7,714 bases of DNA from Limnohabitans sp. (GTDB lineage Bacteria > Pseudomonadota > Gammaproteobacteria > Burkholderiales > Burkholderiaceae_C). Numbering within the stretch: position 1 is the first letter of the stretch; each line of letters starts with the position of its first letter. The stretch spans positions 1-7,714 of the forward strand of contig VEQI01000152.1 in NCBI GenBank assembly GCA_018883305.1, read 5' to 3'. The position numbers and the translations under genes were made by a program. Below the pieces are notes generated by a model. The model ran no database searches and was not told where the DNA came from. It saw only the letters and a list, made by a program, of their open reading frames with translations. Positions 1-7,714 of this stretch are shown piece after piece.

Positions 1-1157
1 CGGCAATGAATGGACTCGGCCAGTGCCAGCAGCGCCTCTAGCTTGCCGCGCATGATTTCACGGAACTCCTCGCTGGCGGGGCTTTCATCGATCATGCGGC
101 GTTGTTGAACCACGTCTTGCAGGCCATAGCACATCCAGACGTTGGCGGACTGTCCATCACGCCCGGCACGCCCGGTTTCCTGGTAATAGCCCTCAATGTT
201 TTTGGGCATGTCCAGATGGGCCACGAAGCGCACATCCGGTTTGTCAATGCCCATGCCAAAGGCAATGGTGGCCACCATGATGAGACCGTCCTCACGCAGG
301 AACCGATCTTGATGCCGTTGTCGGACCTCACTGTCCAGACCCGCATGGTAAGGCAGGGCCGGCAGTCCCGCTTCACTCAGCCGTGCGGCCACGTCCTCCA
401 CGCGCTTACGTGACTGACAATAGATGATGCCGCTGTCGCAGCCCTCCGCACCCGCATGCTCTTGTTGAATGAAGCGCAGCAACTGCTGGAACGGGTCTTT
501 TTTCTCGACGATGGTGTAGCGCAGATTGGGGCGATCAAAGCTGCTTACGAACAGTCTGGCGCCCTGCAATTGCAAGCGCTCCACGATGTCGGCACGCGTG
601 AGTTCGTCGGCCGTGGCCGTGAGAGCCAGACGCGGCACCTGGGCAAACCGCTCATGCAACACGGTCAGGGCTCGATACTCCGGACGGAAATCGTGACCCC
701 ATTGGCTCACGCAATGCGCTTCATCAATGGCAAACAGGCTGAGCAGGCCGCGAGCATGCAGGCTGTCCAGCAGGGCCAGAAAGCGGGGTGTGTTGACACG
801 CTCAGGCGCGGCATAGAGCAAGGTGAACTCGGCGCGTCGCAGGCGTTGTTCCACCTCATAAGCGGCTTCTCCGCTCAGCGTGGAGTTGAGAAACGCCGCC
901 TCCACGCCCACCTCATGCAAGGCACCCACCTGATCCTGCATCAAGGCAATGAGCGGAGAGATGACCAGGGTGACACCGCGGCCGGCGCGTTGCCGCGCAA
1001 TGGCCGGGATCTGATAGCACAGTGACTTGCCTCCGCCAGTGGGCATGAGCACCAACGCATCGCCCCCGTCAATGACGTGGTCGATGATTTCGGCTTGCGG
1101 ACCGCGCAGGGCCTGGTAGCCAAACACCTCGCGCAAAATGGAAACGGCGTCAGACAT
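1..1157 (-). CDS. recQ: ATP-dependent DNA helicase RecQ, 3' end cut by window edge
   Basis: This is a superfamily 2 3'-to-5' DNA helicase acting in recombination and replication-fork repair. About 385 residues are visible, read from the ATG at 1157. The helicase motifs appear in order: motif 0 (FGYQALRGPQAEII, about residues 12-25), Walker A TGGGKS (40-45), DEAH (145-148) running into the RecQ aromatic-rich loop (AHCVSQWGHDFRPEY, 147-161), motif III TATAD (180-184), and motif VI QETGRAGRDG (326-335). The last complete codon is Cys385, which aligns with the first zinc-binding cysteine of the RecQ-Ct domain (LEALLALAESIHC). The other three zinc ligands, the winged helix and any HRDC domain would lie to the left; E. 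coli RecQ is about 609 residues, so roughly 220 are missing. No Shine-Dalgarno precedes the start, but motif 0 sits at the usual distance from it. The gene lies 74 bp downstream of the rhodanese on the same strand and may be co-transcribed with it. Identity is near certain from the motifs. Confidence 0.97.
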   Translation of the reverse strand, partial: MSDAVSILREVFGYQALRGPQAEIIDHVIDGGDALVLMPTGGGKSLCYQIPAIARQRAGRGVTLVISPLIALMQDQVGALHEVGVEAAFLNSTLSGEAAYEVEQRLRRAEFTLLYAAPERVNTPRFLALLDSLHARGLLSLFAIDEAHCVSQWGHDFRPEYRALTVLHERFAQVPRLALTATADELTRADIVERLQLQGARLFVSSFDRPNLRYTIVEKKDPFQQLLRFIQQEHAGAEGCDSGIIYCQSRKRVEDVAARLSEAGLPALPYHAGLDSEVRQRHQDRFLREDGLIMVATIAFGMGIDKPDVRFVAHLDMPKNIEGYYQETGRAGRDGQSANVWMCYGLQDVVQQRRMIDESPASEEFREIMRGKLEALLALAESIHC

Positions 1158-1231
1158 GGTCAGAGCGTGCCACACCGAGCCAGCGCTGTCACGACAGAAA
1201 CCCCGTCGGACCGCGTGATGCGTTCACCCAC
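1158..1231. other. short gap between rhodanese stop and recQ start
   Basis: These 74 bp separate two minus-strand genes. I see no convincing -35/-10 pair and no stem followed by a T-run. The only structure is a 12-bp palindrome at 1186-1197 (CTGTC-AC-GACAG), whose 2-nt loop is too small for an RNA hairpin and whose length does not match a LexA box. Lack of a terminator is compatible with read-through from the rhodanese gene into recQ. Confidence 0.5.
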
Positions 1232-1624
1232 CTACATCTGCTCCCAAGGCAACTGGTCAAAACGCCAGCCGTTGAGGGTGGAGCGGTGGAAATGCGCATC
1301 GAGATCTCCCTCGAAGCCATGCACCACGTTGACAACATCCGTGAAGCCCGCGGCCGTCAAGGCTTGCGCAGCTTCTAGCGAACGCTGACCGCTGCGACAC
1401 AACAGAATCACGGTGCCTGTTTTGCCACCCGCCTGTTCCTGAACCAGACGACAGAACTCGGCGGCATCAGGCGTGAACTCCGGGTACTCATACCAGGGGA
1501 TATTGATGGCCCCAGGCGGACGGCCCACGTACAGGGACTCGATCTCCATACGGATATCGACCAGAACGGCCTCGGGTTGGGCTTGCATCAGGGCCCAGGT
1601 TTCTCGCGGAAGCAGGTTGCGCAT
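1232..1624 (-). CDS. single-domain rhodanese-like sulfurtransferase
   Basis: This 130-residue cytoplasmic protein is one complete rhodanese domain with no signal peptide or membrane segment. The family moves sulfane sulfur through a persulfide on a loop cysteine; the physiological donor and acceptor cannot be told from sequence. Visible signatures are VLVDIR (20-25), the substrate-side segment GAINIPW (38-44), the active-site loop CRSGQRS (76-82) with candidate catalytic Cys76, AAGF (91-94), and the C-terminal NGWR (118-121) followed by LPWEQ, which is typical of proteobacterial single-domain rhodaneses. The loop is intact, so activity is plausible. The start at 1624 gives a domain-length protein, but no clear Shine-Dalgarno precedes it. 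It is divergent from the homocysteine-binding metH gene, 34 bp away, and upstream of recQ on the same strand. A link to methionine or sulfur metabolism is possible only by proximity. Confidence 0.93.
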   Translation of the reverse strand: MRNLLPRETWALMQAQPEAVLVDIRMEIESLYVGRPPGAINIPWYEYPEFTPDAAEFCRLVQEQAGGKTGTVILLCRSGQRSLEAAQALTAAGFTDVVNVVHGFEGDLDAHFHRSTLNGWRFDQLPWEQM

Positions 1625-1658
1625 AGGTCGCTATTGTCCATGTTCTTACAATTCACCC
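1625..1658. promoter_or_regulatory. 34-bp divergent spacer with candidate -10 elements and a dyad
   Basis: This spacer lies between the divergent rhodanese and metH starts. On the plus strand, TACAAT at 1647-1652 resembles a -10 box and lies 6 nt before the metH ATG. On the minus strand, GACAAT (1638-1633) lies 8 nt before the rhodanese ATG. Together they form the inverted repeat ATTGT-N10-ACAAT (1633-1652). Neither element has a good -35 at 16-18 bp, and neither gene has a Shine-Dalgarno. The promoter assignment is an inference from short, AT-rich matches. Confidence 0.35.
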
Positions 1659-2693
1659 ATGACGAACGCTTATACCCGGGCGGCCAACCTGCCGCAGCTG
1701 CTCACGCAACGTATTGCGATCCTGGATGGCGCCATGGGCACCATGATCCAGCGCCTGCGGCTGACCGAGGCCCAGTACCGGGGTGATCGGTTCGCCGACT
1801 TTCACCGTGACGTCAAGGGCAACAACGAGTTGCTGAGCCTGACTCGCCCGGACGTGATTCGCGACATCCACGAGGGCTATCTGGCCGCCGGTGCCGACAT
1901 GGTGGAGACCAACACCTTTGGCGCCACCACCATCGCCCAGTCCGATTACGACATGGCCGAATTGGCCGACGAGATGAATCTGGCCTCAGCCCGACTCGCC
2001 CGTGAAGCGTGTGATCGCTACAGCACGCCGGAGAAACCACGCTTTGCCGTGGGTGCCCTGGGCCCCACGCCGCGCACAGCCAGTATCAGCCCGGACGTGA
2101 ATGACCCGGGCGCGCGCAACATCGACTTTGAAACCTTGCGTGCGGCGTATCACGCGCAAACACTGGCGTTGATCCAAGGGGGCGTGGATGTGCTGCTGGT
2201 GGAAACCATCTTCGACACCTTGAATGCCAAGGCCGCTCTTTTTGCCATTGATGAAGTGTTCGAACAAACCGGGGAACGCCTGCCACTCATCATCAGCGGC
2301 ACCGTGACCGATGCGTCCGGGCGCATTCTCAGTGGTCAGACCGTGACGGCCTTCTGGCACAGCGTGCGCCACGCGCGCCCGCTGGCCGTCGGGCTGAACT
2401 GTGCCTTGGGTGCGGCGCTCATGCGCCCCTACATCCAGGAACTGGCTCGCGTGGCCGAGGACACCTTCATCAGCTGCTATCCCAATGCAGGCCTGCCCAA
2501 TCCCATGAGCGAGACGGGGTTTGACGAAACCCCGGACGTCACCAGCCGACTGCTGCACGAGTTTGCCGCCGAAGGCCTGGTCAACATCGTGGGCGGTTGC
2601 TGTGGCACCACGCCTGACCACATCGCGGCCATTCGAGATGCCGTGGCCACCGAGCACGCGCGCCCGCTGGGGTTCTCCCGGCTGGTGGCCTGA
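1659..2693 (+). CDS. metH: methionine synthase, homocysteine-binding half (homocysteine S-methyltransferase family)
   Basis: This gene encodes the zinc-dependent module that binds and activates homocysteine for methylation by methylcobalamin; it is 344 residues long, the size of the first domain of full-length MetH. Visible features are the opening strand ILDGAMGTMIQ (21-31), GADMVETNTFGAT (78-90), VGALGPT (131-137), GGVDVLLVETIFDT (174-187), and the three expected zinc ligands: Cys248 in GLNCALG and Cys314/Cys315 in VGGCCGTTPDH. The protein ends just after this domain, so it cannot act alone as a cobalamin enzyme and presumably works with the product of the gene 128 bp downstream. The ATG at 1659 is chosen because the family homology starts about 20 residues later. 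An upstream in-frame ATG at 1473 would add 62 unrelated residues that overlap the rhodanese gene. No Shine-Dalgarno is visible, so the message could be leaderless from the -10-like TACAAT. The riboswitch lies downstream of this gene and does not lead it. Confidence 0.95.
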   Translation: MTNAYTRAANLPQLLTQRIAILDGAMGTMIQRLRLTEAQYRGDRFADFHRDVKGNNELLSLTRPDVIRDIHEGYLAAGADMVETNTFGATTIAQSDYDMAELADEMNLASARLAREACDRYSTPEKPRFAVGALGPTPRTASISPDVNDPGARNIDFETLRAAYHAQTLALIQGGVDVLLVETIFDTLNAKAALFAIDEVFEQTGERLPLIISGTVTDASGRILSGQTVTAFWHSVRHARPLAVGLNCALGAALMRPYIQELARVAEDTFISCYPNAGLPNPMSETGFDETPDVTSRLLHEFAAEGLVNIVGGCCGTTPDHIAAIRDAVATEHARPLGFSRLVA

Positions 2694-2699
2694 CTCCGT

Positions 2700-2705
2700 T
2701 AAAAT
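2700..2705 (+). promoter_or_regulatory. candidate -10 box of an internal metH promoter
   Basis: TAAAAT begins 7 nt after the stop codon of the first metH half, in an otherwise G+C-rich stretch. It would place the transcript start near 2711-2713, immediately before the first paired base of the SAH aptamer at 2715, where a riboswitch leader should begin. No good -35 hexamer is visible at 16-18 bp, so this rests on position and base composition. Confidence 0.45.
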
Positions 2706-2714
2706 ACGTGCTTT

Positions 2715-2800
2715 CCAAGGAGCGTTGCAGCCCGCAGGTTGTCTGAAGACAACCACTTGCGCGGGTCAGGCTTGGGTCTTTTTTTGCAACGACGCTCACC
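2715..2800 (+). promoter_or_regulatory. S-adenosylhomocysteine (SAH) riboswitch aptamer
   Basis: SAH riboswitches are cis-acting RNA sensors known upstream of ahcY and metH in proteobacteria; they bind SAH, discriminate against AdoMet and turn expression on. The conserved parts are here in order. GGAGCGTTGCAG (2719-2730) is the 5' strand of P1. A P2 hairpin follows with outer stem CCCGC/GCGGG (2731-2735 with 2761-2765) and inner stem GGTTGTC/GACAACC (2737-2743 with 2748-2754) closed by TGAA. Then comes CAGGCTTGG (2767-2775) and the 3' strand GCAACGACGCTCACC (2786-2800). P1 pairs GAGCG (2720-2724) with CGCTC (2793-2797), and TTGCA (2725-2729) with TGCAA (2785-2789). The pseudoknot helix pairs CCAAG (2715-2719) with CTTGG (2771-2775). 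I recall more G+C-rich bases in this helix in the Ralstonia example, so pairing is kept while bases differ. It sits directly upstream of the gene for the cobalamin-binding half of methionine synthase. Confidence 0.93.
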
Positions 2801-2818
2801 TGCTGTTCTTCAGGTGAG
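2795..2818 (+). promoter_or_regulatory. riboswitch expression platform: Shine-Dalgarno-masking hairpin
   Basis: CTCACCTG (2795-2802) is perfectly complementary to CAGGTGAG (2811-2818), giving an 8-bp stem with an 8-nt loop (2803-2810). The 3' strand contains the Shine-Dalgarno AGGTGA, so the hairpin should block ribosome binding. The first three bases of the 5' strand (2795-2797) are also the last three of the P1 3' strand CGCTC. P1, stabilised by SAH, and the masking hairpin therefore cannot both form completely. This predicts translational activation by SAH. The mechanism is inferred from the pairing and matches the known ON behaviour of the class. Confidence 0.82.
2812..2817 (+). promoter_or_regulatory. 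Shine-Dalgarno of the large metH subunit
   Basis: AGGTGA matches the 16S rRNA anti-Shine-Dalgarno and ends 4 nt before the ATG at 2822, fixing that start. It is the only strong ribosome binding site I can see before any gene in the window, and it is buried in the masking hairpin. Confidence 0.85.
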
Positions 2819-2821
2819 ACC

Positions 2822-5536
<2,715 letters not shown>

Positions 5537-5589
5537 AGCATACAAACGCTTGTCAGACAAACGCCGGCGGCACGGAACCCGCAAGCCGC
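5537..5589. other. convergent gap with an 8-bp direct repeat, no clear terminator
   Basis: This 53-bp gap separates the convergent ends of metH and the transporter gene. ACAAACGC occurs twice (5542-5549 and 5557-5564), and the junction forms the palindrome TTGTC-A-GACAA (5550-5560). No stem followed by a T-run was found on either strand, so termination may be Rho-dependent or lie inside the facing gene. Confidence 0.5.
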
Positions 5590-6810
5590 TCAGGCGTTGT
5601 GTGATGCCTGCCGCAACGCGTGCCCCTGCGCCCACCATAACGACAAGATGGCCACCACGCCCAGGATCGACATCACGCCCAGGCCCCAGCGGTAGCCTGC
5701 CTCGGCACTCCACAGCACGCCCATCACCCAGGGCGCCGAGGCGCGCGCCAGGGCCAGCGGAACGCCCAGCGCACCATTCAAGCTGGCGTTGAGCGGGCGG
5801 CTCACATACATGGCAATGGCTGTGCCTTTGACGATGGTGACCATGCCGTTGCCCAGGCCGTAGCAAGCCACGAATACCAAGGCCCACATCGGGTCGCGAC
5901 CACCCAGCAGCAACACCACCAGCCCCAGCACAATGAGGCAGGGGATCCATCGGTTGGCCTGATGCACGTCCAGACGTGACTCGAAGAAGTACAACAACAA
6001 ACGACCCACGACTTGCAGCACGCCAATGCTGGCCGGCACCATGAGGGCCCATGACTCAGCCATGCCCGATTCGCGCAACAAGCTCACCATGTGGGCTGGC
6101 AGGGCGGACGTCACGCCCATGATCAACACCAGAAACGTCCCCAGCAATAAAAAGGTGGGACTGCGCAGATGGCGTTGCAGGTCAGGGGCTTGCGTGTGCT
6201 TTGAATGGGTGTGTGGCGCAGTGGGCGCATGGCGCAGCATCAGGGCATGAATGGGCAGACAAATCAGCCACTGCATGGCGGCCAGTACCCACAATGATTC
6301 GCGCCAGCCCAGGCTTCGAATGAGAAACGCCGTCAGCGGAATGAACACCGTGCTGGCCAGGCCACCCAGAAAGGTCAGCGTGATGATGGCGCGGCGAAAG
6401 TGCTGCGGATAGCGCCGCGTCAGCACAGCAAAGGCTGGCGGGTAAAGTGTGGCTGACATGCCGCAGCCCAGGGCTAGCCACACCGCGTAAAACTGCCAGG
6501 GGGTTTGCACCAGACTGTGTGCGCACAGCGCCACCCCCATCAGCAAGGAACCACCCACCATCACGGCGCGCTCATGCCCACGATCGATCCATCGCCCCAC
6601 GGGATAGGCCAGCAAGCCCTCCATCAGCAAGGCCAGACTGAAGGCCAATGAGGACTCGGCCCGGCTCATGCCCAGCGCCGTTTCAACTGGCTCCATGAGC
6701 AACGAGAAACCGTAGAACACGCAACCCCAACTCACCAACTGCGCGACAGACAGCCAAAGCACGAGCGTGGAACGGTGGCGAGAATCCGGGTCAACAACGC
6801 TGGAGGACAT
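5590..6810 (-). CDS. major facilitator superfamily (MFS) transporter, substrate unknown
   Basis: This 406-residue inner-membrane protein has about 12 hydrophobic segments in the 6+6 MFS pattern, approximately at 15-37, 52-71, 83-101, 105-130, 140-164, 170-191, 218-240, 253-275, 287-303, 307-333, 345-367 and 374-394. Between segments 2 and 3 lies the MFS motif A-like loop GRWIDRGHER (72-81), with Gly72, Asp76 and Arg81 in place. The hydrophilic loop joining the two halves (193-215) is rich in histidine (His194, 200, 202, 205 and 214), which could be a metal-sensing or simply a flexible linker. Nothing in the sequence identifies the substrate or the direction of transport. The ATG at 6810 is only 8 nt after the comM stop on the same strand, with no Shine-Dalgarno close by (a GGGAGA lies over 20 nt upstream, inside comM). 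Expression by read-through and coupled translation from comM is therefore likely. Family confidence is high; role unknown. Confidence 0.93.
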   Translation of the reverse strand: MSSSVVDPDSRHRSTLVLWLSVAQLVSWGCVFYGFSLLMEPVETALGMSRAESSLAFSLALLMEGLLAYPVGRWIDRGHERAVMVGGSLLMGVALCAHSLVQTPWQFYAVWLALGCGMSATLYPPAFAVLTRRYPQHFRRAIITLTFLGGLASTVFIPLTAFLIRSLGWRESLWVLAAMQWLICLPIHALMLRHAPTAPHTHSKHTQAPDLQRHLRSPTFLLLGTFLVLIMGVTSALPAHMVSLLRESGMAESWALMVPASIGVLQVVGRLLLYFFESRLDVHQANRWIPCLIVLGLVVLLLGGRDPMWALVFVACYGLGNGMVTIVKGTAIAMYVSRPLNASLNGALGVPLALARASAPWVMGVLWSAEAGYRWGLGVMSILGVVAILSLWWAQGHALRQASHNA

Positions 6811-6818
6811 GAACCGAA

Positions 6819-7714
6819 TTATGCGGGCTCGTCTCCCGGATCGCGGTATTGCAGCGCTTCCGCCACATGAGGAAGCTCGATTTCTCTGGCGTCTGCCAAG
6901 TCAGCGATGGTACGTGCCACGCGCAAGCTGCGATGCGTTTGGCGGGCGGACCAAGCCCAGCGGGTGGCGGCCTCCTGCAAGCACTGTTGTGCGGAGGCGG
7001 TGATGTCCAGTTTGGCCACCTGCGCCGCTGACAGGGCCTGGTTAAGACACCCTTGTCGGACCCTGGCATGCCCGCGTGCATGCGTGCAGCGTGCCTGAAC
7101 GCTGAGTGTGGACTCGCCGGGTGGACTCTCCAGGATGCTGTGTGGTGACTGCCATCCCACTTCTACATGCAAATCGATACGATCCAGCAGCGGTCCACTC
7201 AACCGATGTCGGTAGCGTGCCACCTGATCCGGTGTGCAGCGACACAGACGGTGCGTGCTGCCACGGTAGCCGCAGGGACACGGGTTCATGGCGGCGATCA
7301 ATTGAAACCGCGCGGGGAACTCGGCCTGACGTGCGGCCCGAGAGATGGTGATGACACCGCTCTCCAGGGGTTCGCGCAACGCTTCAAGGGCGTGACGAGG
7401 GAACTCCGGTAACTCATCCAGGAACAAGACCCCGTGATGGGCCAGCGAAATCTCTCCTGGTCTGGGCGGGGACCCGCCCCCCACCAAGGCGGCCGCTGTG
7501 GCGGTGTGATGCGGACTGCGGGTTGGGCGTTGCCCCCAGTGCTCCGTTCGGAAATGTCCGGCCAGACTCCAGAGAGCGGCACACTCGAGCGCTTCCTGTG
7601 CTTGAGGCGGTGGCAGTAACCCGGAAAAACGGTGTGCGAGCATGGACTTGCCTGTGCCTGGCGGACCGGTCAGCAGGAGATTGTGTCCCCCCGCCGCAGC
7701 GATCTCCATAGCGC
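6819..7714 (-). CDS. comM: YifB/ComM family AAA+ ATPase (Mg-chelatase-like), 5' end cut by window edge
   Basis: This is the C-terminal ~298 residues of the YifB/ComM family. ComM is an AAA+ hexameric helicase that drives branch migration of incoming single-stranded DNA during natural transformation. The fragment opens with EIAAAGGHNLLLTGPPGTGKS, containing Walker A (GPPGTGKS). Walker B is VLFLDE inside HHGVLFLDELPEF, and sensor 1 is in LIAAMNPCPCG. A family cysteine cluster has CPCG followed by CRC about 10 residues later, a possible zinc site. SGPLLDRID carries the arginine-finger region, and a Mg-chelatase C-terminal helical domain ends at HVAEALQYR. The Met at 7709 is internal: it replaces the leucine of the usual ALEIAAAGGHN motif and the frame stays open to the edge. 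The missing N-terminal part would be the Lon-protease-like domain, about 200 residues. The stop (6819-6821) is 8 nt before the transporter start. Its presence fits, but does not prove, natural competence. Confidence 0.95.
   Translation of the reverse strand, partial: AMEIAAAGGHNLLLTGPPGTGKSMLAHRFSGLLPPPQAQEALECAALWSLAGHFRTEHWGQRPTRSPHHTATAAALVGGGSPPRPGEISLAHHGVLFLDELPEFPRHALEALREPLESGVITISRAARQAEFPARFQLIAAMNPCPCGYRGSTHRLCRCTPDQVARYRHRLSGPLLDRIDLHVEVGWQSPHSILESPPGESTLSVQARCTHARGHARVRQGCLNQALSAAQVAKLDITASAQQCLQEAATRWAWSARQTHRSLRVARTIADLADAREIELPHVAEALQYRDPGDEPA

Noticed and set aside
456..1025. 189-codon plus-strand open frame inside recQ
   Set aside because: The opposite strand encodes RecQ motifs throughout; this frame is a shadow.
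1186..1197. Palindrome CTGTC-AC-GACAG upstream of recQ as a LexA box or terminator
   Set aside because: It is 12 bp, not the 16-bp LexA spacing, with a 2-nt loop and no T-run, so neither function is supported.
1473..1658. In-frame 62-codon upstream extension of the first metH gene
   Set aside because: The added residues do not look like the family N-terminus and would overlap the rhodanese coding region. Homology begins shortly after the ATG at 1659.
1986..2756. 256-codon open frame on the minus strand across the first metH gene
   Set aside because: It is antisense to conserved coding sequence, of odd composition and with no recognisable motif, and it also overlaps the riboswitch region.
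2731..2785. Simple Rho-independent terminator of the first metH gene
   Set aside because: The strong hairpin (2731-2765) is separated from the T-run by 13 nt, and the whole segment is explained by the SAH aptamer. Only a minor pausing or termination role remains open.
2700..2821. SAM-type riboswitch instead of SAH
   Set aside because: The conserved segments and the P1-plus-pseudoknot layout match the SAH class. The multi-helix junction of SAM-I and the compact SAM-II fold are not seen.
6819..7709. ATG at 7709 as the true start of comM
   Set aside because: The methionine falls inside the conserved EIAAAGGHN region just before Walker A, and the frame stays open to the window edge. The gene is cut by the edge and does not start here.

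Overview
The window looks like ordinary chromosomal DNA of a G+C-rich betaproteobacterium, most likely Burkholderiales. Three things point there: methionine synthase split into two adjacent genes, an S-adenosylhomocysteine (SAH) riboswitch of the type known from betaproteobacterial metH leaders, and the flanking RecQ and ComM proteins. This placement comes from gene content, not from any search. I see no insertion sequence, integrase, phage gene, tRNA, rRNA or CRISPR array.

Layout, left to right. On the minus strand, recQ (helicase; its 3' end lies beyond the left edge) occupies 3-1157. Upstream of it on the same strand is a small single-domain rhodanese (1232-1624). Only 34 bp separate the rhodanese start from the divergent plus-strand methionine synthase genes. 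The first of these (1659-2693) encodes the zinc-dependent homocysteine-binding module. The second (2822-5536) encodes the folate-binding, cap, cobalamin-binding and AdoMet-reactivation modules. The 128 bp between them hold a candidate promoter, an SAH riboswitch aptamer and a hairpin that masks the Shine-Dalgarno sequence of the second gene. A 53-bp convergent gap follows. On the minus strand again are an MFS transporter of unknown substrate (5590-6810) and comM/yifB (6819-7714), whose 5' end lies beyond the right edge.

How the parts work together. The two metH products together supply all modules of a full-length cobalamin-dependent methionine synthase (344 + 904 residues, against 1227 in the single E. 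coli chain). SAH is the by-product of AdoMet-dependent methylation and is recycled through homocysteine to methionine. An SAH-activated switch on the larger subunit would raise methionine synthase output when SAH accumulates. The sequence supports a translational ON switch: the 3' strand of aptamer helix P1 overlaps the anti-Shine-Dalgarno strand, so the two helices compete. The switch lies downstream of the first half-gene, so only the second half appears to be directly controlled by SAH. The rest of the window is conventional; the metH1-metH2 junction is the part worth attention.
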